DNA of 64,000 nucleotides, from assembly GCA_051294375.1 (NCBI GenBank), contig JBJCIZ010000239.1, positions 5,161,141 to 5,225,140 of the forward strand. Direction: 5' to 3'. Origin of the DNA: Paraspadella gotoi. Its lineage: Eukaryota; Chaetognatha. The notes under the pieces were generated by a model. It had not been told where the DNA came from. It ran no database searches and saw nothing but the letters and a program-made list of their open reading frames with translations. A program made the position numbers and the translations under genes. Numbering within the stretch: the first letter of the stretch is position 1; the number at the start of each line of letters is the position of its first letter. Shown here piece by piece: positions 53,729 to 63,575 of the stretch.

Positions 53729-53874
53729 NNNNNNNNNNNNNNNNNNNNNNNNNNNNNNNNNNNNNNNNNNNNNNNNNNNNNNNNNNNNNNNNNNNNNNNN
53801 NNNNNNNNNNNNNNNNNNNNNNNNNNNNNNNNNNNNNNNNNNNNNNNNNNNNNNNNNNNNNNNNNNNNNNNNNN
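53729..53874. other. Assembly gap, 146 N
   Basis: Starts in CT. Confidence 0.95.
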
Positions 53875-53921
53875 TATTTCCGCCGATGAACGTCGATGGC
53901 GAAACCAAGTGAATAATTAAG

Positions 53922-53958
53922 TGAATGAATGAATGAATGAATGAATGAAAGAATGAAT
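53922..53958. repeat. (GAAT)n run before a gap
   Basis: GAATGAAT array cut by N, same unit as 42,773-42,877. Confidence 0.9.
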
Positions 53959-54143
53959 NNNNNNNNNNNNNNNNNNNNNNNNNNNNNNNNNNNNNNNNNN
54001 NNNNNNNNNNNNNNNNNNNNNNNNNNNNNNNNNNNNNNNNNNNNNNNNNNNNNNNNNNNNNNNNNNNNNNNNNNNNNNNNNNNNNNNNNNNNNNNNNNNN
54101 NNNNNNNNNNNNNNNNNNNNNNNNNNNNNNNNNNNNNNNNNNN
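53959..54143. other. Assembly gap, 185 N
   Basis: Lies between a GAAT array and a TTTC array. Confidence 0.95.
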
Positions 54144-54173
54144 TTTCTTTCCCTCTCTTTCTCTTTCTTTTCT

Positions 54174-54212
<39 letters not shown>

Positions 54213-54500
54213 CTCTTCTCCATGTTTGTACTCTCTCTCTTGTCACGTTTTTTACGACGAATCTTTATTTTCTCTTCGATTTAAATCGATTAGCCTTGGT
54301 CACGTCTTGGCACAGAGAGAGAGAAGGAGGAGAGAGAAGAGAGAGAGGAGAGATGAGGAGACGAAGAGAGGAGGAGAAGAGAAGGAGAGAGAGAGGAAGA
54401 GAGACGAGAGAGAGGAGACGAGAGCAGAGAGAGAGAGACCGAGATGACAAGGAGAGGATGAGAGGAGAGGATAAGAAGATGAGAGAGAGAGGATGAGGAG
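54144..54500. repeat. (CTTT)n then GA tract
   Basis: CTTT at 54,170-54,213 and GA/GAGGA at 54,312-54,500. Confidence 0.88.
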
Positions 54501-54574
54501 GGAAGGAGAGGAGAGACGCCTCCATTTTTTTTCTCTCTCTAAATTTATCATTTTTGGAACTTTTACGCCTTCGC

Positions 54575-54838
54575 ACCTCGTCGTCGTCATCGTCGTCGTC
54601 GTCTCGCCATCAGCTTCTATTTTAAAATTTCGTAGGAATATTTATTTTCCTTCATTAAAATCAATTAAATCGTCTTCCTTTTTTGCTTCTCCTCCTCTTC
54701 CTTCTCCCCATTCTTCTTTACTTCCTCCTCCCCCTCTTCCTCCTCCCCATTCTTTTCCACTCTCTCCTCCTCTTCCTCTTCCGTCACCTGTTCGTATCGC
54801 AGGTGATTTTTCTCTTTCGTTGTCGTCGTCGTCGTTGT
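54575..54838. repeat. (GTC)n and CTCC tract
   Basis: GTC triplets 54,578-54,604, C/T-rich 54,680-54,785, GTC again 54,818-54,840. Lies directly upstream of the promoter-like patch. Confidence 0.8.
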
Positions 54839-54839
54839 T

Positions 54840-55060
54840 GTTGCTGTTATATGGCGGAAACGCGTCGCTATGGCAACGGTGGAATCGCATTTGGCGGATA
54901 TAATGATGATGTCGTTTTCGAATCGTCGTCGTCCTGATGCTGATTGTCGTCGTCGTCGTCTTTGTTGTCGTCGTCCATCTATCGGCGGGAAACGACATCA
55001 CGGTTTTCACGTTTCGTTCGTCGAGGAGGTGATTTTTGGCGGGAAGAGTCGGGGTAAGTT
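54840..55060 (+). promoter_or_regulatory. CpG-rich promoter / first-exon-like patch
   Basis: Contains an RFX X-box-like GTCGCTATGGCAAC (54,864-54,877; two changes from GTTGCCATGGCAAC), E2F-like GGCGGGAAA (54,984) and TTTGGCGGGAA (55,035-55,045), and a strong 5' splice-site-like G/GTAAGTTAG just after. Two ATGs fall here: 54,851 (frame begins MAETRRYGNGGIAFGGYNDD, 28 codons) and 54,870 (frame begins MATVESHLADIM, open past the donor). The motifs are what a small housekeeping or ciliary promoter plus first exon would show, but no downstream exon is recognisable and GTC repeats inflate the frames. Confidence 0.25.
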
Positions 55061-55344
55061 AGGAAACGTGGAAAGCTTTGGAAAATTTAAAAATAGGATT
55101 TTACGAATTTATAAAAAAATTACCTGCTTTACTATTTTTTATCTAATTTCATATTTTATTCATTTTAATCTTGCTAACTTTTTTAATTATTTATTTATTT
55201 TTTATTGTTTACTTATTTCCTTTTTTCTTTCTTTCTTTCTTTCTTTCTTTCTTTTCTTTCTTTCTTCTTTCTTTCCTCTTTCTTTCTTCTTTTCTTTTCT
55301 TTCTTTCTTTCTATTTCTTTCTTTCTTCTTTCTTTCTCTCTCTC

Positions 55345-55381
<37 letters not shown>

Positions 55382-55470
55382 TTCTTTCTTTTCCTTTTCA
55401 ATTCGGATATCTCTTCTCCCCATACTCTTTTTTTCATCGTCCCTTCTTTCTCTCTCCGCCATTTAAAAAA
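55061..55470. repeat. AT-rich spacer, then TTTC/CT tract
   Basis: TTTC 55,220-55,345 and CT 55,340-55,380, then mixed pyrimidines. Confidence 0.8.
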
Positions 55471-55629
55471 AAATCCCCTAAGCGTCAAAGAGACAAACGA
55501 CATTTCTCTCTTCTTCTTCTTCCTCCCCTTCTTCTCCTTCCTCCCCACTTCACTCCCGCTCCCTCCCTCTCCCCTTAAAAAACAAATTCTCCTCGGATAA
55601 GCCTTTTGTTTTCACCTGCGACGAATGAA

Positions 55630-55765
55630 CTAGAGGTGGCGCTGTCGCGATGGCGCAATCAAGCGGCGTTGATTGAATGGCGCCGTTTTTTTTTCGGAGA
55701 CGAGACTGCAGGCGGCGCTGTTTTTAGAGACACGTCGGCTGCATCGTGAGGGCGCTGTTTTGTTC
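55630..55765 (+). other. Cluster of GGCGC(T)GTT motifs
   Basis: AGGTGGCGCTGT (55,634), ATGGCGCAAT (55,649), GGCGGCGCTGTTT (55,711) and AGGGCGCTGTTTT (55,749). The AGGTGGCGC word matches the CTCF core (AGRKGGCRS), but flanking CTCF positions fit poorly. A 94-codon open frame (55,673-55,957) runs through the cluster; its repeated GA(V/A)(F/L)F words come from the motif repeat, so I do not call it a gene. Confidence 0.35.
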
Positions 55766-56267
55766 TACGCAGTGAACGATATTGCACGACCAAAAGAAGG
55801 GGCATTGTTTCACCGCGGCAGCAAATTTAAGCGTAAAACCGCAGCATCTCGCGAATCTTGTAGCAATGAAACGCGACATCACGAGTCGGCATCAATGTCC
55901 ATGTCGCGACAGAAATACTTGCAACGCCGCTTTTTCCGATCGCAAAACAAATGTTAAAGTAAATACAACGTAACACTCATGCAAATTTAAAAAAAAATGT
56001 ATGGATAAACTAATAAATTTCTTTTTAAAAATTCATCAACAAACTGTATTCTATCGAATCGACTTTCGTAAGCTCCGAAAGCGGATTTGCAATTTGAATT
56101 GGGGCGCCGTTGGAGGCAACGTGCAAAAAAAAAAAAAAAAGGAAAGGAAAAACGTCCCATAAATAGAATTTGCATGTTATTAAGTCGGAAAGAGAAAGAC
56201 GCGCGGAGAGAAAACCCCGTCGCCTCAACTATAACCCCATTATCTACGTTTAAAAAAAAAAGTTCGT
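55766..56267. other. Unique non-coding DNA
   Basis: No repeat structure. Moderately CpG-rich to 55,930. Confidence 0.45.
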
Positions 56268-56575
56268 TTAGGGGGGCGATTTAGGGGCGAAGTGAGGGGA
56301 TTGTAAGGCGAAGTGCGGCATAGTGAGGGGATTGTATGGCAAACTGCGGTTAAGGAAGGGGATTGTATGGCAAAGTGCGGTAAAGGAAGGGGATTTAATG
56401 GCATAGTGTGGCAAAGTGGGGGGAATCTAAGGCGAAGTGCAGCAATGTGAGGGGATTGTTAGGCGAAGTGCGGGATAGTGATCGGAATTCTATGGCAAAG
56501 GCTGGCAAAGTGAGGAGATTGTAGGGCGAAGGGTGGCGAAGTGAGGGGATTGTAAGGGGAAGTGAGTGGATGCAG
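56268..56575. repeat. ~38 bp GC-richer minisatellite
   Basis: Eight copies of a unit like GAGGGGATTGTAAGGCGAAG plus TGCGGCAAAGT, with the variants TATGGCAAAG and TTAAGGAA. Units start near 56,292, 56,327, 56,357, 56,389, 56,427, 56,450, 56,512 and 56,537; the spacing varies. Confidence 0.85.
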
Positions 56576-57535
56576 AGACGAAGAAAATAAAATAAAAATA
56601 AAGATGAACCTGTTACTTACATAGTTCACCTCAATTCAGAAATCATCCAAAAACAACATCCCCCAAATTTTTCTAACCCGCCCTCCTCTCCCCTTCCCTT
56701 ACCCTACCCTCCCCTCCCCCAATCGCCGAACGAAGATGACCCCAATTTTTATTGTGCATTAAATCTACTTTTTAACTCGTTCTCTCTCTTTCTCCTTGCT
56801 TTTTTTTTTTTGGCCGTCGTGAAATGTTTTGCTGCTTCAAATGCGTGATTCTGCTAAATTTTTTTTACATTGAGCTTTCGTCAGTATGGGATCGAGGTTT
56901 CGGGTTATCCTTCTTTTCTCGTCCTCTGACTCTTTCTGTCTTCCTCTCTTTCTCGTTTCTTCTCTCTTTCTTCTCTCTTCTCTCTCTCTGTTATCCTTTT
57001 TTTTTTGTTTTTGATTACTCTTTTTCTTCTTTCTTCTTTCTTCCTCCCTCCTCTTTCTCCTTCTCTCTCTCTCTTCCTTTCTCTTTCTCTTTTCTTCTCA
57101 CTTTCCTATTTTCTCTTCTCTCTTTTCCTCTTTTTCCTGTTTTCCTCCTCATCTTCTCCCTTTCCTCTTTCCTCCTCTCTCTCTTCCTCACTTTCTCTTT
57201 GCTCTCTCCCTTTTCTCCCATCTCCTCCTTTCTCTTCTTTCTTTTTCTCCTTTCCCTCCTTTTTTCTTCCTCATTTCTTTCCTTCTCATTCTTCTTCTCT
57301 TCTTTCTCTTCTCTTTTGACTCTCGCCATATGTTCGCGTCATTCGGTCTCTCACTCTCGTTCACGGGATCTTTTAACTCTCTCTCTCTCTCTCTCTCTCT
57401 CTGTATCACTGATAGATAAAACTGATCGAAATAAACACATACAATAATACAACTATACAATAATAAATACATGTTATTGTATTAAAAGGCAAAAAATCGA
57501 GATTTCCAAAAAAATAGATTTAAAATTTTTCATAA
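56576..57535. repeat. Unique spacer, then long TTTC/CTCC tract
   Basis: Pyrimidine DNA 56,930-57,325 and CT 57,380-57,403. Open frames here are Phe/Leu/Ser-rich repeats. Confidence 0.8.
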
Positions 57536-57589
57536 TTGAGTGCGGGACACGAAATTAGCGCTTTGTCTAGCAATGCGAATCGGAAGACA

Positions 57590-57590
57590 A

Positions 57591-57626
<36 letters not shown>
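57590..57626. repeat. (GA)n run before a gap
   Basis: Pure GA, cut by N. Confidence 0.9.
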
Positions 57627-57709
57627 NNNNNNNNNNNNNNNNNNNNNNNNNNNNNNNNNNNNNNNNNNNNNNNNNNNNNNNNNNNNNNNNNNNNNNNNNN
57701 NNNNNNNNN
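57627..57709. other. Assembly gap, 83 N
   Basis: GA on the left, GCACCCTG on the right. Confidence 0.95.
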
Positions 57710-58826
57710 GCACCCTGTTGTGTTTTCTTTTTTTCCTCTTTTTTATAATTTTCTTTCTTTTCTCTTTTTTTATTCCCAGCGCAATAAATCATCATACCGC
57801 TTCTTTCTTTTTCTTTCTTTTTTTTCCTTTTTTTTTTCTTTCTTTTCTTTATTTCCCATAGCCTGTCCGCTTTGTCAAAAAAGAAGGAAATAGAAAAGAA
57901 AAGAAAAGAAAGAAAGAGAAGTTCTTTTCTATTTTCGGACCCAAAACGAAGAAGAAAAAACAAGAGTTAAGGATAAGGAACAATCAATGCCAGTTATTCA
58001 TTGCTTAAGTTACTTTTCTTTACTTTGAATAATTTCTGTTACAGTTTTTTGTCAGCACAAGTAATAAAAGTAGCTTTTACAGCAATTTCTAAACTCTAAT
58101 ACCAAACTTTATTCTCAATTTCGTTCTCAAATAAAATTTCACAGTATGCTTTTTTTAAAGAAAAATTTCGATATTTCTCTCCATTTCGGTTCGATAAATT
58201 AATAAAACAAATATAACCAAACAGGAAAATGTTTTATTATATTAGTCGATCCGACCCAAGACTGACTTTTATTTAAATTAGATTTAAGCACTGAGTTTTG
58301 GGTAAAAATTTTTTCATCATCACTAAAACAATAAAAAAGACGTAAATTTTAACAGTATTTAATACATAAATCTCAAAAGTCTTTATTTAACATTTTTAAT
58401 CGTACACTTATATAATTTAATTTATTTATATTTCCACAATTAAATTCACTCAACGTAATTTCTATCAACAGGGCTATTTCACACCAGCATGTAACCCAGC
58501 TCTGTTAATTCACATTTATCTGCCTCCGTATGTAACCTCTCATCATAATCTTGCCCCGTATGTAACCCCTTTAACACGAGGCTCTCTAAACCGGAACGAG
58601 GAAGGAAGCGAAGGACACGAGAAAATTCGTTGCGCGCGTGAGATTCCAGTGTGTGAGACCATGGGTGACTCATCGCTCTCTGAGAGAGAGAGAGAGAGAG
58701 GAGCAGAGAGAAAGAGAGTAGAGAGAGAGAGAGAGAGAGAAATCGCACCGTCCCAACCCCGACCCTTTTTTTATGATCTTCATTTTTGGGTAGATCTTTC
58801 ATCACTTTACCCTCAAACCACAAAAG
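57710..58826. other. TTTC patch, AT-rich unique DNA, GA run
   Basis: TTTC/AAAG-rich 57,720-57,915. AT-rich without features to 58,470. TATGTAACC words 52 bp apart near 58,490-58,565. GA 58,680-58,740. Confidence 0.55.
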
Positions 58827-60415
58827 AAACTGACCTTTCCCTGACTCGGATGATCCAGAATTTCCTTAACCAACTTTAAACATCGGGTTTTCTTGTCCTT
58901 GTGCTACATCATCGCAATCTTCTTCAGTTTCCCCCTTTATTAGTTGCGCCGCAGTATTACGCTGTGCATCTGAGCAAAACCTCAAATCTAAGCGATTGCT
59001 GCGCCGCCTCAGGAAATTATAAATCTATAAAGAATAAAAGACGGGCAGAAGAAAGTCAATGCGGCGCAACACAAAATTTGAATCTTCCGTTCTTGTTTTC
59101 TTCAAAATCCTTTCCCCCTTTAATTTTCCCCTTTCCTTTTTTTCCCATTCCTTTTTCCACCACTACCTTTCTTCTTTCTTTCCCTACCTATAATATTTCT
59201 TTCCTATTTCTTTCTTTTTCTTTCTCTTCTTTCCATTTTCCCGTCCTCCCTATTTTCTCAAATGTTTTTTTCTTCTCGTTTTCTCTCTCTTTCGTTAATT
59301 CCTCTATTTCCATTTCCTCCTCTACTTCCTCCCTCCCTTCCTCCCCTTTCCTCCCCCTTTTCTTTCTTTGACTCCCCTTCCTCCTGTTTCTTTTCCCTCT
59401 AAAAAAGAAATAAAAACTAAATAATCGTCTTCTTCCTTTTTTTTCCTTCGCAGCAAAAAAAAAAAAAGGCAAAGAATAATAAATCTTTTCTCTCTTTCGA
59501 CTCCCGATCGCTTCTCTCACATCTCTCTCTCTTCCTCTCATCTCTCTCTCTCTCTCTCTTCTCTCATCTCTCTCTCTTCCCATAATTTAATTTTTTATTT
59601 TCCTTTTTATCTGTTTTTTGTTTCCTTAAGGAAAAGAACGGACAATCGTTGACAGTCGTCGTCGTCGTCGTCGTCGTCGTCGTTAACTTTCTCATCTGTC
59701 TCCCTTTGTTCTGCCACTGTTTCTTCATAAATTTAAATTATCTGTTTAAATTGACCCGCGAAGCTTGCATTTGATCCGAAATTAAAAATTAATTATGAAT
59801 CATGAATGAGGGTACAGGATGGAAAAATAGATGGTTCACATTTTTTCATATTTCAATTTTTAGGCATTAAAGTACTTACGATCAAACAAGTAAGGGTAAG
59901 GACCCGGCGGATTGGGATGATACCCGGTACCTAGTGGTTCCAATGAAGCTGAAGGCTCACGACTAATGTGTCAAGCTTATAGTCAGGGTGAACTTCCTGC
60001 AATGCACCGAATACAAAGTGAATTATTAATTTTTATCTAATTTAAGAAGAACAATCAATCAATATATCACTCAATCTAATACCAATCTATCAATTATTAG
60101 ATCAATCATTTCAATCAATCCAAAGTAAGTGCAGTATCTTGTCTGCATTAAATAAATTCGTCAAATCCCTTATCTTTGTTCAGTCGCATTTCGCATTGGT
60201 TGGCAATATTGTTTTGGTCTTCTCTCATGAGATTTGGACCATGATGGTCAATTCATGAGGTCAATCACGGGGTCATCCATGGACCATCACGTGACCGAGA
60301 ACAGAGGATCGCTCAGTGAAATAGGGGAAATTCGCTAAAACCTAGTTTTTGATTAAAGTCCGAGTTCGAGATAAGGCTTCATTCTAACCTAATTTGTTAT
60401 TCGGTTCTCTCTCTC
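58827..60415 (+). repeat. 1.6 kb direct duplication, copy 1
   Basis: Repeated at 62,457-64,000 in the same orientation. Anchors: GACTCGGATGATCCAGAATT, AAACATCGGGTTTTCTTGTC, AATCTATAAAGAATAAAAGA, GTCAAGCTTATAGTCAGGGT, CGGGGTCATCCATGGAC. Copies differ mainly by single-base indels. Includes pyrimidine DNA 59,090-59,400, CT 59,520-59,580, a (GTC)n run at 59,657-59,690 and a tRNA-like element. Confidence 0.92.
59893..59975 (-). mobile_element. tRNA-like SINE head, copy 1
   Basis: Minus strand: TAGTCGTGAGCCTTCAGCTT, ACCACTAGGTACCGGGT, ATCATCCCAATCCGCCGGGT. Same element as 63,494-63,575, where the B box is cleaner. Confidence 0.45.
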
Positions 60416-60540
60416 TCTCTCTCTCTCTCGCTCTTTCTCTCCTCTCTCTATCTCTCTCATCTCTTCTCTCTTCTCTCTCTTCCTGTCTGTCCTGTCTGTC
60501 TGTCTGTCTGTCTGTCTGTCGTCTCTCTCTCATTCTATTT
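60405..60540. repeat. CT tract and (CTGT)n
   Basis: CT 60,405-60,480; CTGT tetranucleotides 60,482-60,520. Confidence 0.9.
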
Positions 60541-60669
60541 ATCTCTCTCTAAATCTAATATCTCCCTTTTGATCATTCTAATTGTATCGACAATCAATTC
60601 ATTCAACCAATCATAGAGAAGTTCAATTTTTAAGTTTTCACTTTGGCTGTCTGTTTTGCTCAAGGGAGA

Positions 60670-61220
60670 TCAGAGGAGAGAGACAGAGAAGAGAGAGAGA
60701 GAGAGAGAGAGGAAGAGAGAGAAGAGAGAGAGAGAGAAGAGGAGAGAGAGAGAGAGAGATAAGAGAGAGAGGAAAAAAGACAGAACTGAGACAGGGAAAG
60801 GGGCAGAGAGACAGGGAAAGGGAAATTAGGACGGGGAAACAGGGACAAGGAAAAGGGGAAGGGACGCAGAGAAAGAACAAAAGAGAACAGGGAAAAGAGG
60901 AATGTGAAACAGGGAGAAGGAGAAAAAGGAATTAAGGAAACAGGAAAAGGGAAAGAGAAACCGAGTTACGGGACAAGGAAACAGGGAGACATGGAAAAGG
61001 AGAGAAAAAGATAGGGTATAAGTAAAATGGGGATTGGAGCGAAAGAGGAAATGGAATCGGAGAAGATTCAAAAAAAATGTGAATCTTCGAGAAGACATCA
61101 TGTTGTACGATTAAAAGGCACTCTGCTTATGCAACGGGGAGGGATTTCTCTTTTTGGTTGTGTGGGAAGAGAGAAGAGAAGGAGGAGGAGGAGGAGGAGG
61201 AGGAGGGAGGAGAATTAAAG
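60670..61220. repeat. GA tract, ACAGGGAAAGG minisatellite, GGA run
   Basis: GA 60,670-60,770; ~11 bp AGACAGGGAAAGG-type units 60,780-61,010; GGAGGA 61,170-61,210. The matching frame is only Arg/Glu/Lys/Gly. Confidence 0.8.
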
Positions 61221-61319
61221 TGGTTTGGGATTGTTGTTGTTTTGTTTTGTTGTGTTTTTAATGTGTTTTTTTATTTCCCCTTCTCGTGTTATTTTTTTGG
61301 GTGTATTTTTTATATTTTT

Positions 61320-61455
61320 CTTCTTCTTCTTTTTTTTCTTTTCTTCTTTTCTTTTTTTTTTTCTTTCTTTTTCTTTCTTTCTTTTCTTTCTCTTTCTTTC
61401 TTTCTCTTCTTTCTTTCTTTCTTGCTCTGTTCTTTCTTTCTTTCTTTCTTTCCGA
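61320..61455. repeat. TTTC tract
   Basis: TTTC/TTCTTC array. Confidence 0.9.
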
Positions 61456-61659
61456 AAGCCTTACAGTTGTGGCCTCTCGAGAAACACCAAGGCCCATTGC
61501 GAGCCATCCCTATTTCCGACATGCGACCCCCGCCTTTTGCGTCGGCCGGCTTATTGCCGACGCAGCCCTTTGCGACGCTACCCGCACATTCGCTCCCTCC
61601 GCGCCGACGCCAGACCGTTGGCATCCTCTTGCCCACAGGATTTCCGTTTTTTGTTCGCT

Positions 61660-61660
<1 letters not shown>
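61456..61660. other. GC-rich unique island between two microsatellites
   Basis: About 200 bp, CpG-rich and open in all three + frames, holding a perfect 8 bp stem GCGTCGGC / GCCGACGC with a 9 nt loop (61,539-61,563). It has abrupt edges with TTTC on the left and GA on the right. No protein family recognised. Confidence 0.5.
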
Positions 61661-61663
<3 letters not shown>

Positions 61664-61717
<54 letters not shown>

Positions 61718-62110
61718 AGAGAGAGAGAGATAGGAGAGACGCAGGCGANNNNNNNNNNNNNNNNNNNNNNNNNTTTCTTTTCTTTTCTTTTCTTTTCTTT
61801 GTTTCTTATTTTCTTTTGCTTTTAGTTTTGATTTTTTTTATTTTCTTTTCTTTTTTTTCCCTTTCTTTTCTTCTCTTTGTTTCTTCTTTTCTTTTGCTTT
61901 TTGTTTTGCTTTTTTTTCATTATCTTTTCTTTACTTTTTATATTTTCATTTCTTTCTTCCCTTTCTCAATAATCCTGACTCACTATTTTTTCTTTCCTCT
62001 TCTCTTTTTTTTCTCTTTCATCCCCCTTCAATCTTTCTTCTCTATTTCCTCTCCTCTTTCTTTTCTTTCCGTCTTCTCTCTTTCCCTACTTCCGCCTCCA
62101 TTGGCCCGAG
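61664..62110. repeat. (GA)n, gap, TTTC tract
   Basis: GA 61,660-61,735, a 25-N gap at 61,749-61,773, then TTTTC/TTTC pyrimidines. Confidence 0.88.
61749..61773. other. Assembly gap, 25 N
   Basis: At a GA-to-TTTTC switch. Confidence 0.95.
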
Positions 62111-62190
62111 ATAGAGCGACGCCGATTCTCGTGGCGACATAAAGGCTAAATAATTGCCCATAAAATCGACTCTTTCATTGAACAAACATG

Positions 62191-62456
62191 NNNNNNNNNN
62201 NNNNNNNNNNNNNNNNNNNNNNNNNNNNNNNNNNNNNNNNNNNNNNNNNNNNNNNNNNNNNNNNNNNNNNNNNNNNNNNNNNNNNNNNNNNNNNNNNNNN
62301 NNNNNNNNNNNNNNNNNNNNNNNNNNNNNNNNNNNNNNNNNNNNNNNNNNNNNNNNNNNNNNNNNNNNNNNNNNNNNNNNNNNNNNNNNNNNNNNNNNNN
62401 NNNNNNNNNNNNNNNNNNNNNNNNNNNNNNNNNNNNNNNNNNNNNNNNNNNNNNNN
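62191..62456. other. Assembly gap, 266 N
   Basis: Copy 2 of the direct duplication begins at the first base after it. Confidence 0.95.
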
Positions 62457-63021
62457 AAAAAAAACTGACCTTTCCTGACCTCGGATGATCCAGAATTCCT
62501 TACCAACTTTAAACATCGGGTTTTCTTGTCCTTTGCTATATCATCGCAATCTTTCTTCAGTTTCCCCTTTATTAGTTGCGCCGCGAGTATTCGCTGTGCA
62601 TTGAGCAAAACCTCAAATCTAAGCGACTGCTTGCGCCGCCTTCAGGAAATTATAAATCTATAAAGAATAAAAGACGGGCTAAGAAAGTCAATGCGGCGCA
62701 AAAAAAATTCGAAATTCCGTTCTTGTTGTCTTCAATCCTTTCCCTCTTTAATTTTCCCCTTCCTTTTTTTTCCATTCCTTTTTCCCCACTACCTTTCTTC
62801 TTTCTTTCCCCTACCTATAATATTTCTTTCCTATTTCTTTACTTTTTCTTTCTTCTCTCTTTCCCATTTCCCGTCCTCCTCATTTTTCTCATGTTTTCTT
62901 CTTCGTTTCCTCTCTCTTTCGTATTCCTCTTATTTCCATTTCCTCCCTCTCTTCCTCCCTCCCTTCCTCCCCCTTTCCTCCCCCTTTCCTTCCTCCCTTC
63001 CTCCCTGTTTCTTTCCTCCTA

Positions 63022-63279
63022 NNNNNNNNNNNNNNNNNNNNNNNNNNNNNNNNNNNNNNNNNNNNNNNNNNNNNNNNNNNNNNNNNNNNNNNNNNNNNNN
63101 NNNNNNNNNNNNNNNNNNNNNNNNNNNNNNNNNNNNNNNNNNNNNNNNNNNNNNNNNNNNNNNNNNNNNNNNNNNNNNNNNNNNNNNNNNNNNNNNNNNN
63201 NNNNNNNNNNNNNNNNNNNNNNNNNNNNNNNNNNNNNNNNNNNNNNNNNNNNNNNNNNNNNNNNNNNNNNNNNNNNNNN
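63022..63279. other. Assembly gap, 258 N
   Basis: Copy 1 supplies the matching sequence, about 59,395-59,660. Confidence 0.95.
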
Positions 63280-63493
63280 TCGTCGTTGTCGTCGTCGTTA
63301 ACTTTCTCATTGTCTCCCTTTGTTCTTGCTTATTGTTTCTTCATAAATTTAATTATTGTTTATCGAGCGAAGCTTTGCCATTTTAACCGAAATTATAAAT
63401 TATTATGAATCATGAATGAGGGTGCAGTATAGAAATAGATGTTCACTTTTTCATATATCAATTTTTAGGCATTAAAGTGCTTACCGATCAACA

Positions 63494-63575
63494 AGTAGGG
63501 TAGGTACCGGGTTGGGATTGAACCCGGTACCTAGTGGTCATGAGCTGAAGGCTCATCACTAAATATGTCAAGCTT
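63494..63575 (-). mobile_element. tRNA-like SINE head, copy 2
   Basis: Minus strand: TTTAGTGATGAGCCTTCAGC, TCATGACCACTAGGTACC, GGGTTCAATCCC. GGTTCAATCCC is a near-consensus Pol III B box, and ATGAG/CTCAT can form an anticodon-like stem. The T-arm does not close perfectly, so it is a SINE or tRNA pseudogene, not a working tRNA. Confidence 0.5.

Noticed and set aside
55673-55957. 94-codon frame with balanced composition
   Set aside because: Its internal repeats arise from the GGCGCTGTT motif cluster; no homology recognised and no splice or start evidence.
63494-63575. Functional tRNA gene
   Set aside because: A good B box, but acceptor and T stems do not close, and the other copy has mutations in the B box.
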